Notes: generated by a model not told the origin, from the sequence alone. A stretch of 64,000 nt of DNA from Thalassoglobus polymorphus (GCF_007744255.1 NZ_CP036267.1:6026001-6090000); one strand, 5' to 3'; positions 29,194-37,485 are shown, counted from the stretch's first letter. Made by a program: numbers and translations.

Positions 29194-29457
29194 TCAACGA
29201 TTCTGTTTTGATCGACTTTTTAACTGACCTTTGATGGATCGGAATTCTTCCTGCGAGAGGTCACCTCCGAGGTGCAATTCTTCCATTTGATTTAGTATTT
29301 CGTCGGTAGTGTCCGCAGGATCATCACGATCCCGATACCATGACCGTACTCTCTGGATTCCCACTGCGAGAAAAAGTAACGCAACTACGAGGCCAATACC
29401 GAGAATTGAGGTCCACTCTCTGAGGTTTTCCAGCTTTTCTTGTTGCATTGGGTTCAA
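29194..29457 (-). CDS. Small membrane protein with SHOCT-like C-terminus
   Basis: An 87-residue protein: one membrane span (ILGIGLVVALLFLAVGI, about 19-35), a charged middle, and an amphipathic end (EELHLGGDLSQEEFRSIKGQ) that resembles the SHOCT module found at the C-termini of many small bacterial proteins. The start is a TTG at 29457: AAGGGAGG (29466-29473) lies eight bases upstream of it, ideal spacing, whereas the ATG at 29448 would be 17 bases away. SHOCT proteins are often involved in oligomerisation; the role here is unknown. It reads toward clpX but is separated by more than 300 bp. Confidence 0.75.
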   Translation of the reverse strand: MNPMQQEKLENLREWTSILGIGLVVALLFLAVGIQRVRSWYRDRDDPADTTDEILNQMEELHLGGDLSQEEFRSIKGQLKSRSKQNR

Positions 29458-29973
29458 TTGGGTGGCCTCCCTTCAAGTTTACATGCATTATCTGCCGATA
29501 AGCCATCAAAGACAAGAACTTGTTTGACTACAACGGCAATCTTCACCGGTCACCACTTTTCTCAGCCGATTCGGTCCGTGTAACTCTTTCAATTCAGGTT
29601 CGTAGAACTGACAACCAAGAACAGCCTGAAATGGCTGTTACCAAAACTGAATCTCTCAACCTGGCTTCTGATCATAAAGCCAAGGATTGAGAAACCTGGA
29701 GCATTTCAAAACTTGTTGAGCCCGTGTCGGTCGCATTCTTGACTTCATGGACTGTTCGCTGCGAGGCAGAGGGTAAGGACGAATACAGAATCTGCTCCAT
29801 AAGAAAATGTATGGAATCAGAGATTAAAATTGAATCTCACTCATCCCAAATTTCTTTACGGAAAAACGTCTCTGAGCCGGCAGGCTGGGTGCTGCCTTGA
29901 GCCTGACCGGAATCTCACTCGCCCCCGGTGAGATTTCCTCTGTCCCTGACCTCCTCGGATAGCTTTCCGAGTT
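29458..29973. other. Intergenic region with a family 1 repeat
   Basis: It holds a family 1 type A copy at 29697-29799 and otherwise no gene I can support. Confidence 0.45.
29697..29799. repeat. Family 1 element, diverged, type A
   Basis: In reverse complement it carries CCTCTGCCTCGCAGCGAACA, GTCCATGAAGTCAAGAATGC and an end GAAATGCTCC. These line up in order with the copy at 39927. The outer ends (GGAGCA and TGCTCC) still form an inverted repeat, changed from TAGAGCA/TGCTCTA. Confidence 0.65.
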
Positions 29974-30873
29974 CTAGAAATAGTTCCACGCTCCAATAGC
30001 TACGACTCCACTCAGTATATTGACCATGAGCAGGCTCCAGCCGATTTGCTTCATGTGCTTCGGGTGTGGCGTCGTGATTCGCATCACTGTCGCTGCCAAC
30101 AGCATTGGGATGGTCACAATCCATAGTGAACTGCCAATGCCAATTCCCGCGAAGCAGGCTAAGAAAGAGATGAACAGCAGAATGTCGCAGGTTCGCTTTG
30201 CCCATGCGGTCGCGGAGATTTTGTGTCGAGTGATCGTGGATCGAACGCTGACTGTCGTTGCAACACGGCCCGCAAACCAAATCAGCCAGAACTGTACAGC
30301 TGTTGTGATCTCGATACCTCCGGCCAGTAAAACGACGGCACTCGGTAAGGCGAGGCCGCCGATCCCCAGCAATTGGGCAGCGAGTGTCCGATTGTGTCCG
30401 CCGGTTGAGATCACGAATTCGAGACTGGCGAAGACCACACAAGCGATCAGTCCAAACCGTGTCGCATTTCCGCTTAAGCAGAACGCAGTTGTTCCGCAAA
30501 CGACAGCTATGCTGAGACGCACAATGAGCGTCCGCGTGACGAACGGTGTTGACTCACGGGCTCGTTTGCCTCTGCTCCCAGAAATGATCAGCAACGGTTC
30601 ATGAGCAAGAAACGCAGCAACTGCTGCGATGGCAACAAGCACCGTTTCTGGTGTCAAACCTGAAATAATGAGTGCTGCAACCAGCGGAATCCCCAGTATT
30701 GCGTACGCTCCATGCTCTTTCGGGTTCAGCCGATCGGACTTCGCATTTCGGGCTACTTTCTCACGTTCGTCAGCTGGCGACGACGAATTTTGTGAGTCGG
30801 TCCTCGGTTTGGTAGCGGTCGCTACGGAGGCGTCGTACGGGGGGTCGGGCATGGTTGCGGCTGGCAGACTCAT
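29974..30873 (-). CDS. YwiC-like family membrane protein
   Basis: A 299-residue membrane protein whose segment NPKEHGAYAILGIPLVAALI matches the diagnostic start of the YwiC-like family. About eight hydrophobic spans follow a polar N-terminal extension of some 50 residues. The family is often found near nitrite or nitrate respiration genes, but its function is not established. Its ATG (30873) overlaps the TGA of the iron-sulfur repair gene by one base (TGATG), so the two are coupled. It is the last gene of the operon hmp - ric - this gene. Confidence 0.85.
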   Translation of the reverse strand: MSLPAATMPDPPYDASVATATKPRTDSQNSSSPADEREKVARNAKSDRLNPKEHGAYAILGIPLVAALIISGLTPETVLVAIAAVAAFLAHEPLLIISGSRGKRARESTPFVTRTLIVRLSIAVVCGTTAFCLSGNATRFGLIACVVFASLEFVISTGGHNRTLAAQLLGIGGLALPSAVVLLAGGIEITTAVQFWLIWFAGRVATTVSVRSTITRHKISATAWAKRTCDILLFISFLACFAGIGIGSSLWIVTIPMLLAATVMRITTPHPKHMKQIGWSLLMVNILSGVVAIGAWNYF

Positions 30874-31643
30874 CAGACTTGGCTTCCTTTCTTTGCCGCA
30901 TCGCTTAGCTTAGCTGCTAGCTGAGACGCACGTGGGAAGAGCACGTTATTCTCTTTGTGAATATGTCTGTGCAGGTCAGATTCCAATTCGCGGAGCCCAT
31001 CCAGCATAGCCCGGAATGTGTTGCAACCACCTTCCGGGAGCGTGAAATCAGACGAACTGTCACGGATTTGCTTCAACGCCTGACCAGCAACATCATGTTC
31101 ATGTTCCATCATACTGATCGGATTGTCGACTGAGCCGAATGGAAAGGCTGGGACAGTTTTGGCCTGTTCGATCATGCGAATCGCCGGAAACAGGACTTGC
31201 TCTTCCTTCCTCATGTGTGGCACAAGTTCCTGATAAAGCTCTCTAAACGATTCGAGGAGACGACCTAACCATGGATGCTGACTGCCATGTACAGATGCAA
31301 CTTTGTCCACGAGTTGGGTCAATCGTGGGAGTTCCTTTTTCAAGTAGGCATGATGAGTGACTTCGATCTCGTCACACATTTCCGACAATGACTTCGATGT
31401 GAAGGCTTCGTCCGGATCAGTTTTGCGATCCCGACCTGAAGTGACATCGTCCAACTGGGTCAGTACGGTCTGGATGTCGACTTTTTTGGAAGAGCATGCT
31501 TCCTGGAGTGGACGTTTCCCACCGCAACAGTAGTCGATTCCGTGCTGTTCGAAGACTCGCGACGTTGCGGGGTGTCTCGTTACCCACTCACCGACAGAAT
31601 CGGTCAGCGTCAGAGTCGTTGGGCTCTCTTGGTTGTTCAGCAT
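30873..31643 (-). CDS. ric: Iron-sulfur cluster repair di-iron protein (RIC/ScdA/YtfE family)
   Basis: This di-iron protein helps repair iron-sulfur clusters damaged by nitric oxide or peroxide. The 256 residues contain an N-terminal ScdA_N domain (about 1-60) with HGIDYCCGGKRPL, then a hemerythrin-like four-helix bundle whose His and Glu ligands lie in EVTHHAYLKKELPRL, MRKEEQVLFPAI, MMEHEHDVAG and LHRHIHKENNVLFP. It begins two bases after the hmp stop, and the ribosome site GAGGTG lies inside the end of hmp. Co-transcription with a flavohaemoglobin fits a joint NO-stress role. Confidence 0.95.
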   Translation of the reverse strand: MLNNQESPTTLTLTDSVGEWVTRHPATSRVFEQHGIDYCCGGKRPLQEACSSKKVDIQTVLTQLDDVTSGRDRKTDPDEAFTSKSLSEMCDEIEVTHHAYLKKELPRLTQLVDKVASVHGSQHPWLGRLLESFRELYQELVPHMRKEEQVLFPAIRMIEQAKTVPAFPFGSVDNPISMMEHEHDVAGQALKQIRDSSSDFTLPEGGCNTFRAMLDGLRELESDLHRHIHKENNVLFPRASQLAAKLSDAAKKGSQV

Positions 31644-31645
31644 TG

Positions 31646-32872
31646 TTACACCTCAAGTGCTTGCTTGGGACCGAAGAATTCGTGGCGGACTCGACTTTCA
31701 TCCACACCTAATTCACGAAGGTTAGAAAGCATGCCTGCCATGAAAGGAGGAGGACCGCACAGGTAGAATTCGGAATCATTGACGGGAGTCCATTCACTGA
31801 GTCTCTCTTTCGTGACCAATCCTTCTGCATCGCATTTGACTGCTTCTAAATCATCAGCTAACGGAGCGTCGTAAATGACTTTCGTCTGAATGTTGGCGCC
31901 GTTGGATGAGAGTTCGCGAACTTCCTCTGCCATTGCATGTGCGAGGCTGTTTCTGGCTGCCTGCAGGAAGTAGATCGGCGTACTGACTTTTGCGTGGGCC
32001 AGCGATTTTGCCATCGACAGCAAAGGGGTAATGCCGATGCCCCCCGCAAGAAATACAATTGAACGACCGTTCGTGGTGGTCGGGTCAAGCGTGAACTCGC
32101 CACATGGAGGGCCGACCTCAATCTCGTCGCCGACCTCCACTGAATCGTGAAGATAGTTTGAGATCAAGCCGTTCGGAGCACCGTCGACCAGCGACGGTTC
32201 ACGTTTGACACTAATACGGAAGTGTCCTGTGCCGGGGCGATCCGAAAGGCTGTAGTTCCGTGGCGATGTTGGTGTTGTCGGATGATCAATTCGGACGGTG
32301 ATATACTGTCCGGGCAGGTAATCAGGCAGCGGATTGCCATCAACCGGTTTGAGGTAGAACGATGTGACGATATCGTTTTCGGGAACTTTGCGATCTACGA
32401 CAAGTTTACGATAACCGTTCCAGCCGCCGACTTTCGTTTTCTGATCGTTGTAAATTTCGGACTCGCGACCAATACAGACGTCGGCCAGTACGCCGTACGC
32501 TTCAGCGACAGCATCGATGATTTCGTCAGTCGCGGCCTCGCCCATCACATCTTTGATTGCGTCGAGCAGGTGCTTTCCTACAATCGGATAATGCTCTGGC
32601 TTGATGCCGAGTGAACAGTGTTTTTGAGCAACCAGTTCCACCGCCGGGCCCAAAGCTTCAAGGTTGTCAATGTTGGAGAAGTACGCACAAATCGCTCCAG
32701 CGAGTGCTCTCTGCTGGCCCCCACTATGTTGGTGAGCCTGATTGAAGAAGGCTTTGACCTCGGGGTTTCCTTTGAACATCCGTTCATAGAATCGTGTCGT
32801 AATGACCTCGGAGTTGGCGGCAACGAGGGGAGTAATCTCTTTGACGATTCGGACAGTTTTTTCGCTGAGCAT
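31646..32872 (-). CDS. hmp: Flavohaemoglobin (nitric oxide dioxygenase)
   Basis: This enzyme turns nitric oxide plus oxygen into nitrate using NAD(P)H. The 408 residues have the globin domain (1-140) with B10 Tyr 29 and proximal His 85 in [18 protein letters not shown], an FAD domain with RNYSLSD, and a NAD domain with [14 protein letters not shown] and YLCGPPPFM. It is cytoplasmic. It heads the operon with ric and the YwiC-like gene. The promoter faces the divergent regulator at 33010, with a palindrome overlapping its -35 box. Confidence 0.97.
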   Translation of the reverse strand: MLSEKTVRIVKEITPLVAANSEVITTRFYERMFKGNPEVKAFFNQAHQHSGGQQRALAGAICAYFSNIDNLEALGPAVELVAQKHCSLGIKPEHYPIVGKHLLDAIKDVMGEAATDEIIDAVAEAYGVLADVCIGRESEIYNDQKTKVGGWNGYRKLVVDRKVPENDIVTSFYLKPVDGNPLPDYLPGQYITVRIDHPTTPTSPRNYSLSDRPGTGHFRISVKREPSLVDGAPNGLISNYLHDSVEVGDEIEVGPPCGEFTLDPTTTNGRSIVFLAGGIGITPLLSMAKSLAHAKVSTPIYFLQAARNSLAHAMAEEVRELSSNGANIQTKVIYDAPLADDLEAVKCDAEGLVTKERLSEWTPVNDSEFYLCGPPPFMAGMLSNLRELGVDESRVRHEFFGPKQALEV

Positions 32873-32939
32873 GCGTATATCCAGTCAGGTTCGTGGTTGT
32901 TGTTGTAGGGCCGAGAGGCTAAAATTTATTAATCACCCC

Positions 32940-32968
32940 AATGTATAGATTAGCATTCTGCACGTCAA
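32940..32968 (-). promoter_or_regulatory. Predicted hmp operon promoter
   Basis: On the minus strand TTGACG (32963-32968) and TACATT (32940-32945) are separated by 17 bases, a good match to a housekeeping-type promoter. The -35 box lies inside the palindrome at 32955-32978. Confidence 0.6.
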
Positions 32969-32978
32969 GGTGCAGAAT
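32955..32978. promoter_or_regulatory. Perfect palindrome, likely operator of the Rrf2-type regulator
   Basis: ATTCTGCAC, six bases, GTGCAGAAT: two perfect nine-base arms. It lies between the divergent hmp and regulator genes and overlaps the predicted hmp -35 box, where a repressor would block transcription. Rrf2 proteins bind dyad sites of this size. The assignment to the neighbouring regulator is inference. Confidence 0.65.
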
Positions 32979-33009
32979 AGGCGCAGCCGGATTTTTTTTA
33001 GGAAGAAAT

Positions 33010-33435
33010 ATGATCTCCAAAACCGCTGAATATGCTTTACGTGCAGTGACCTGCTTGGCAGCGGATGCGGACAGGCCACTCTCAGCTGACGTTCTGGCTG
33101 AGAAAACCAAGGTTCCCCGGCGATATCTGACCCGCGTGATGCAGGATTTGGCGACTGCAGGATTAGTCAGTTCGCGAAGCGGCCCGGGTGGTGGGTATGA
33201 ATTGGCCCATGAAATATCGGATTTGACGATTCTGGATGTTGTCAACGCGGTCGCACCGCTGGAGAGAATCAATTCGTGTCCGCTGGGACTGACCTCGCAC
33301 ACTTCACTTTGCCCATTGCATGCCGAACTCGATCGAGCTTACGCAGCGACCGAGGCTGCCTTTGCAGCCGTCACGATCAGCAAGCTTTTGAGTTCCACAA
33401 GCTCAATCGTTCCATTATGTGAGGACACGGAGTGA
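33010..33435 (+). CDS. Rrf2/NsrR-type transcription regulator
   Basis: A 141-residue winged-helix regulator of the Rrf2 family. The DNA-binding domain is at the N-terminus ([16 protein letters not shown], then [19 protein letters not shown]). The cluster-binding loop has [15 protein letters not shown], with cysteines at 90 and 101; a third cysteine is at 15 and another near the end, but the classical three-cysteine loop is not complete. ATG 33010 is preceded by AGGAAG; the longer frame from 32941 runs through the operator and is rejected. Divergence from hmp and ric argues for an NO-sensing repressor (NsrR), but I leave the symbol open because of the loop. Confidence 0.88.
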   Translation: MISKTAEYALRAVTCLAADADRPLSADVLAEKTKVPRRYLTRVMQDLATAGLVSSRSGPGGGYELAHEISDLTILDVVNAVAPLERINSCPLGLTSHTSLCPLHAELDRAYAATEAAFAAVTISKLLSSTSSIVPLCEDTE

Positions 33436-33512
33436 AGAGACGGAATAAAGCCGTCGAGTACCAACCAGCAGAGATATAGCCTGCAGCTTCTGAAAACTTA
33501 CAGGAAGAAAAC

Positions 33513-33569
33513 ATGGCTCAAGAAATCGAGACGCCAATCGCAGTGATCGCAGTGGATGTGAAGAATTGA
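33513..33569 (+). CDS. 18-residue leader peptide coupled to the TDT transporter
   Basis: ATG 33513 follows AGGAAG (33502-33507) by five bases and encodes MAQEIETPIAVIAVDVKN. The TGA stop (33567-33569) overlaps the TTG start of the transporter in the sequence TTGA, so ribosomes ending here could restart there. The strong ribosome site belongs to this short frame, while the transporter has none of its own. It could be a regulatory leader or a remnant of a lost gene. Confidence 0.6.
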   Translation: MAQEIETPIAVIAVDVKN

Positions 33570-34720
33570 GCGAATCAAACCGAATTGAGAGAGGATCTTT
33601 CGACTACGCGTCTCTTGACCCGTCTTGCTTTTCAATCGTGATGGCGACCGGCATCGTTTCGATCGCGATTGCCCATGTCGCAACTGCGTACGTTGAGGCT
33701 GCCCATGTCGGGGCTGTTGATGTCGGGGTTGCAGGCTCGTGGCTCAGCATGGTGTCGCTCGCCTTGCTGTGGATCAACGTCTGTCTCTTTGCTTTGCAAA
33801 TCATGCTGACAGGGGTGCGCGTGCTCCGGTCTTTCCCAAGGGTCATCGCGGACTTATTTGATCACAAACGAGCATTTGGTTTCTTTTCGATGGTCGCAGC
33901 GTCAGCTGTTCTGGGAGGCCAATTCTTACTGATTGCGGACATCCCAGGTGTTGCTCTGGCGCTGTGGTGTTTTGCCGCTGCCTTGTGGTTGATTTTTACC
34001 TACCTCATTTTCACATGCGTCACGATCATGCGAAACAAGCCGAGCCTTAATGATGGGCTTCATGGAGGTTGGTTACTGGCTGTGGTGGCGACTCAAGCTG
34101 TTTCGATTCTCGGTGTGTTGTGCGTTGAGTTCGTCGAATTTGGCGATTTGATACTGTTTGTTTCGCTGGCGTTGTGGCTGAGTGGCGGAATGCTTTATGT
34201 CTTGATCATTTCGCTGATCTTCTATCGCTACTGCTTTGGGGCAATTGATGTTGAATCAATGTCGCCGCCGTACTGGATCAACATGGGAGCGATGGCGATC
34301 TCCACGTTGGCGGGGACCACGCTGATCGAAGCTGCACACAGTTCGCCATTGCTGACTCAGATTTTGCCGTTCATGAAAGGGATGGCGCTGCTGTGCTGGT
34401 CGACTGCGACGTGGTGGATTCCATTGTTAGTCATGCTGGGACTTTGGCGACATCTCTCCCAGCGAAAAAAACTGGAGTACGATCTACGCTACTGGAGTAT
34501 CGTCTTTCCGCTGGGGATGTATTCCGTCAGTACACGGGGAGTCAGTCATGCAATGAATGTTCATTTACTCGATCAGCTTTCCATCCTGTTCGCTTACATT
34601 GCTCTCGCGGCCTGGTTGCTGACAAGCGTCGGTTTGGGGCGTCACCTCATTCGCGGCTTTTACCGATCGGGAGAACCTTCCGCTCCGAACAGCCGTGCCT
34701 CGGGTGGGGATTCTTGCTGA
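33566..34720 (+). CDS. TDT/SLAC1-type membrane transporter
   Basis: A 384-residue membrane protein with about ten spans, matching the tellurite-resistance/dicarboxylate transporter and SLAC1 anion channel family. SLDPSCFSIVMATGIVSIAI near the N-terminus is the family's first helix, and LSGGMLYVLIISLIFYRYCF and ISTLAGTTLIEAAH follow in later helices. Members move anions or dicarboxylates; the substrate here is unknown, although TDT genes are seen beside nitrite and NO genes. The start is TTG 33566, coupled to the short leader. The last 61 bases overlap the end of the convergent MOSC gene. Confidence 0.87.
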   Translation: MSESNRIERGSFDYASLDPSCFSIVMATGIVSIAIAHVATAYVEAAHVGAVDVGVAGSWLSMVSLALLWINVCLFALQIMLTGVRVLRSFPRVIADLFDHKRAFGFFSMVAASAVLGGQFLLIADIPGVALALWCFAAALWLIFTYLIFTCVTIMRNKPSLNDGLHGGWLLAVVATQAVSILGVLCVEFVEFGDLILFVSLALWLSGGMLYVLIISLIFYRYCFGAIDVESMSPPYWINMGAMAISTLAGTTLIEAAHSSPLLTQILPFMKGMALLCWSTATWWIPLLVMLGLWRHLSQRKKLEYDLRYWSIVFPLGMYSVSTRGVSHAMNVHLLDQLSILFAYIALAAWLLTSVGLGRHLIRGFYRSGEPSAPNSRASGGDSC

Positions 34721-35370
34721 TTCCGGCTGCGTCGCGTCAGGGTCGCTGTCCAACTTGCTGACAACTCGGGAAGGCTCGCAAGAGTTTTCGCGCCTTCGAT
34801 GTTGTTCTTCTCAGAGTGCATCAGTTGATTGGCAGCTGTGATCGTCCACCGAGGGTTGATACGTTCGACAAGTTGGATGGAATCTCCAGCTTCAAGCTGG
34901 CCTTCGGACAGGACTCGCAAATACCAGCCGGTCCGTCCGGTTTGCTGTACGCGAACCGCAAGGTCCTGAACACTCCACCAGCGTGACAACTTCCAGCATG
35001 GTTGCCGAGGTTGTGAGACCTGAACTTTGGTGTCGCCAATTTTCCAGATGTCGCCGATGCAAACGTCGTCTTCAGTCATCCCGCAAACTGTCAGGTTTTC
35101 GCCAAATGATCCGGGGACAAGTTCGAGTCCAAGTTCAGCTCGCCATAACAGGTAGTGACTGATCGGGTAAACACAAAGGGCTTTGTCCGGTCCGCCGTGG
35201 TGCTTCAAGTCTGCTTGTCCATCCCCGACGAGATTCAATCGTTCCAGCAGAACCGGACCAGCGACCGTTTGTTTTTGAAATCCGGTCGTCCATGCTTTGT
35301 GGTGGTCGGTCGCTTCGATGACATTTGGTTTGCCAACCTGTATCGAATGAACTGTTGCGGAATCGGTCAT
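34660..35370 (-). CDS. MOSC domain protein (YiiM-like)
   Basis: A 236-residue MOSC domain protein. The domain carries a Cys (VSQPRQPCWKLSRWW) at the place that binds molybdenum cofactor sulfur in this family, and the ELVPGSFGENLTV and DLKHHGGPDKALCVYP segments are characteristic. E. coli YiiM, a relative, detoxifies N-hydroxylated base analogues with a molybdenum cofactor. The end (about 180-236) is an extra helical part. Start ATG 35370. Its 3' end runs 61 bases into the TDT gene on the opposite strand. Confidence 0.88.
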   Translation of the reverse strand: MTDSATVHSIQVGKPNVIEATDHHKAWTTGFQKQTVAGPVLLERLNLVGDGQADLKHHGGPDKALCVYPISHYLLWRAELGLELVPGSFGENLTVCGMTEDDVCIGDIWKIGDTKVQVSQPRQPCWKLSRWWSVQDLAVRVQQTGRTGWYLRVLSEGQLEAGDSIQLVERINPRWTITAANQLMHSEKNNIEGAKTLASLPELSASWTATLTRRSRNQQESPPEARLFGAEGSPDR

Positions 35371-35473
35371 TGCCGTTTTCTCAGGTGAAAGGTTGTTAAT
35401 GTCGTAAGAGTCACCAGATCAGAGTGAACTTCGTGGGAGAGGTTTTCGGAGTCGAATCAGAAATGTATATTGT

Positions 35474-35487
35474 AGACATCTATGTCT
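35474..35487. promoter_or_regulatory. Candidate dyad site upstream of the ScdA_N gene
   Basis: AGACAT, two bases, ATGTCT lies in an AT-rich stretch (TGTATATTGT before it) between divergent genes. It has the size of a CRP/FNR- or Rrf2-type half-site pair, but I cannot tie it to a factor. It could be chance. Confidence 0.3.
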
Positions 35488-35495
35488 GATTTTTG

Positions 35496-35590
35496 TGATC
35501 ACATTTTCGAATTGGTGTTCGGGTTCTGCCTCGTGCCGGACAACAATGTTACTGGTGAAGCGCGTACATCATTTCAAGCAGGCTCTGGTT
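35496..35590. repeat. Family 1 element, diverged
   Basis: ACATTTTCGAATTGGTGTTC, then GGGTTCTGCCTCGTGC and CGGACAACAATG, match the left half of the copies at 63149 and 41170 almost base for base. The right half has drifted. It lies between divergent genes. Confidence 0.65.
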
Positions 35591-35626
35591 GAGTGAAATA
35601 TTCTCTTAAGTTAAGGATTTCGGCAG

Positions 35627-35845
35627 ATGGAGTGTGACCTGGATACTTCGATTCCGGATTGGATTATTGAGCATCCCGAAACGACTGGTGTTTTCAACGA
35701 ATTAGGCTTGGACGCCAGTTGTGGGGGCAAGTCACTGGAATATGTTGCGTTTCAAAAAGGGCTTGAACCGGAGGATGTGCTGGCGAAGCTCCGTCGCGCG
35801 ATCGAAAACGATCCAAGCGGTAATAACGATGGATCGTCCTCCTGA
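35627..35845 (+). CDS. Stand-alone ScdA_N (DUF542) domain protein
   Basis: A 72-residue protein made only of the ScdA_N domain: PDWIIEHPETTGVFNELGLD, then SCGGKSLEYVAF, as in the first 60 residues of the repair protein at 30873-31643. The CGGK motif is present, but with a single Cys (CC in ric), and the hemerythrin-like part is absent. Free ScdA_N proteins are known near ric, NO reductase and hmp genes and may deliver or sense metal or NO. It is near the MOSC gene in divergent orientation. Confidence 0.88.
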   Translation: MECDLDTSIPDWIIEHPETTGVFNELGLDASCGGKSLEYVAFQKGLEPEDVLAKLRRAIENDPSGNNDGSSS

Positions 35846-35869
35846 CAGCCAGCGTTTTACGACCAGAAG

Positions 35870-36325
35870 CTATTCATCTTTATCTTTCCTTCGATGTTCG
35901 CGAAGTCTCGTAATGGCACTTTCGAGGCCATCAATCCCCAGAAGAGTGAGTACCGCCACGACTGACACGACAATCGCTGCAGCAAATTGGCTTGCCCCGA
36001 CCATCGTTCCAATAGCAGCCAACAGCCAGACGATACTTGCTGTTGTGACTCCTGTGACGACTTCGCCACGAGCCAAAATGACTCCCCCGCCTAGAAAGCC
36101 GATTCCTGAAACGATCTGCCCGATGATACGAGTCGGATCAGAGTTCTCGGTGGAGACCAGCGACCCCACACGAACAAACAGCGCTGTGCCCAGGCAAACC
36201 AAAACGCAGGTTCTCACGCCGATGGGCTTGCGATTCAGTTCACGTTCGATCCCAACGATCGAGCCACACAATACTGAAACTCCGATCTCAATCCAAAACT
36301 CGGATGCCATGGGATCAAACTGCAT
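35870..36325 (-). CDS. MgtC/SapB family membrane protein
   Basis: A 151-residue membrane protein of the MgtC/SapB family with four or five spans. The family core GIERELNRKPIGVRTCVLVCL and the second motif GIGFLGGGVILARGEVVTGVTTAS are intact. MgtC proteins are linked to survival under low magnesium and to F1Fo ATP synthase control; the short form here lacks the C-terminal domain of Salmonella MgtC. AAAGGAGG, a perfect ribosome site, precedes ATG 36325. It converges with the DUF542 gene with only 24 bp between. Confidence 0.92.
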   Translation of the reverse strand: MQFDPMASEFWIEIGVSVLCGSIVGIERELNRKPIGVRTCVLVCLGTALFVRVGSLVSTENSDPTRIIGQIVSGIGFLGGGVILARGEVVTGVTTASIVWLLAAIGTMVGASQFAAAIVVSVVAVLTLLGIDGLESAITRLREHRRKDKDE

Positions 36326-36666
36326 CTGAAAACCTCCTTTAAGGTCTCTGGCTGGACGTATTCAATCCTTTGTTGGTGAACTGTCAAGCACAAGGACCGG
36401 GTGAAATTCGGTCGAAACGTCGGGACTCCGCAAGCGTTCCACGAACGGCAGGTTCACATCTGCTGTCTCTCTTATACAATGTTTTGAGCCGATCTTGAAA
36501 CCTGAGCTTGTTCTCTCAAGAACCGGGAAAAGTGACCATCCCACAAGTTTCTGGGTGGGGCCTCTTCAGTGGAGCCCAGCTGAACTGAGTGACACTCTCG
36601 AAAACTGAGCAGTGCCAGATATTGAAGAGGAGCAGGGCGATCTGAATCTGAACAAAGGTGTGGACC
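36326..36666. other. Divergent intergenic region
   Basis: It separates the MgtC gene from the MBL gene. I see no repeat, RNA or clear promoter. Confidence 0.4.
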
Positions 36667-37485
36667 ATGACAAACTTCATTTGCAACGCTTGTGGGACAT
36701 CGTTTCCAGAGAGCGAAAGTCCGCCGGATGAGTGCCCTGTTTGCCAGGATGAACGTCAATATGTTCCGCCGTCAGGTCAAAGCTGGACGACGCGTGAGTC
36801 GCTTTCTCGCAATCATGCAAATCTATGGCGGTCGCACGAACATAATCTGCTGGAGATTCGCACCTCTCCAAGTTTCGCAATCGGTCAGCGAGCATTTCTG
36901 ATACAGACTCCCGAGGGCAACATTCTCTGGGATTGTATTGCGTTGCTTGATGAGGCAACCAGAAAAATTATCACGTCACTGGGCGGACTCACAGCGATTG
37001 CGATTTCACATCCGCATTATTACACAACAATGCAGGACTGGGCCGCAGCGTTTGACGTGCCGGTTTATTTGCATGCCCGTGATCGCGAATGGGTCATGCG
37101 ACCGGACTCGCGGTTGAAGTTTTGGGAGGACGATCAGCTTGAGCTTGGCAAAGGGCTGACGTTACTCCGCTTGGGGGGACACTTCCCGGGGGGAACCGTC
37201 TTGCACTGGGACGCCGGTGCCGATGGACGTGGCCTGTTGCTCAGTGGTGATATTGTGCAGGTTGCCGTCGATCCCAATCAGGTCTCGTTCATGTGGAGCT
37301 ATCCGAACATGCTGCCACTTTCAGCGACAACCGTGAAACGTATCGCGAAGCGACTCGAACCGTGGGAGTTTGATCGCATCTACGGTGCCTTTCATGGCAA
37401 GACGATTCCAAAGGACGCAAAGAACATTGTGATGCGATCCGCACGGCGATACGTAGAACTCCTTGAGTACGAACAAGACTGCTAA
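36667..37485 (+). CDS. Metallo-beta-lactamase fold protein with N-terminal zinc ribbon
   Basis: A 272-residue protein. Residues 1-35 form a rubredoxin-like ribbon with cysteines at 6, 9, 23 and 26. The rest resembles the MBL fold: ISHPHYYTTMQDW, LGGHFPGGTVLHW, LLLSGDIV and YGAFHGKTI sit at the places of motifs 1 to 4. Motif 1 lacks the normal DH after the two histidines (HPHYYT), so metal binding may be altered. AAAGGTG lies before ATG 36667; the GTG at 36658 is less likely. It sits in the NO-stress cluster, beside DUF488. Confidence 0.85.
   Translation: MTNFICNACGTSFPESESPPDECPVCQDERQYVPPSGQSWTTRESLSRNHANLWRSHEHNLLEIRTSPSFAIGQRAFLIQTPEGNILWDCIALLDEATRKIITSLGGLTAIAISHPHYYTTMQDWAAAFDVPVYLHARDREWVMRPDSRLKFWEDDQLELGKGLTLLRLGGHFPGGTVLHWDAGADGRGLLLSGDIVQVAVDPNQVSFMWSYPNMLPLSATTVKRIAKRLEPWEFDRIYGAFHGKTIPKDAKNIVMRSARRYVELLEYEQDC

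Noticed and set aside
30020-30604. 194-residue plus-strand frame opposite the YwiC-like gene
   Set aside because: No domain or ribosome site; the minus-strand frame has clear membrane segments and coupling.
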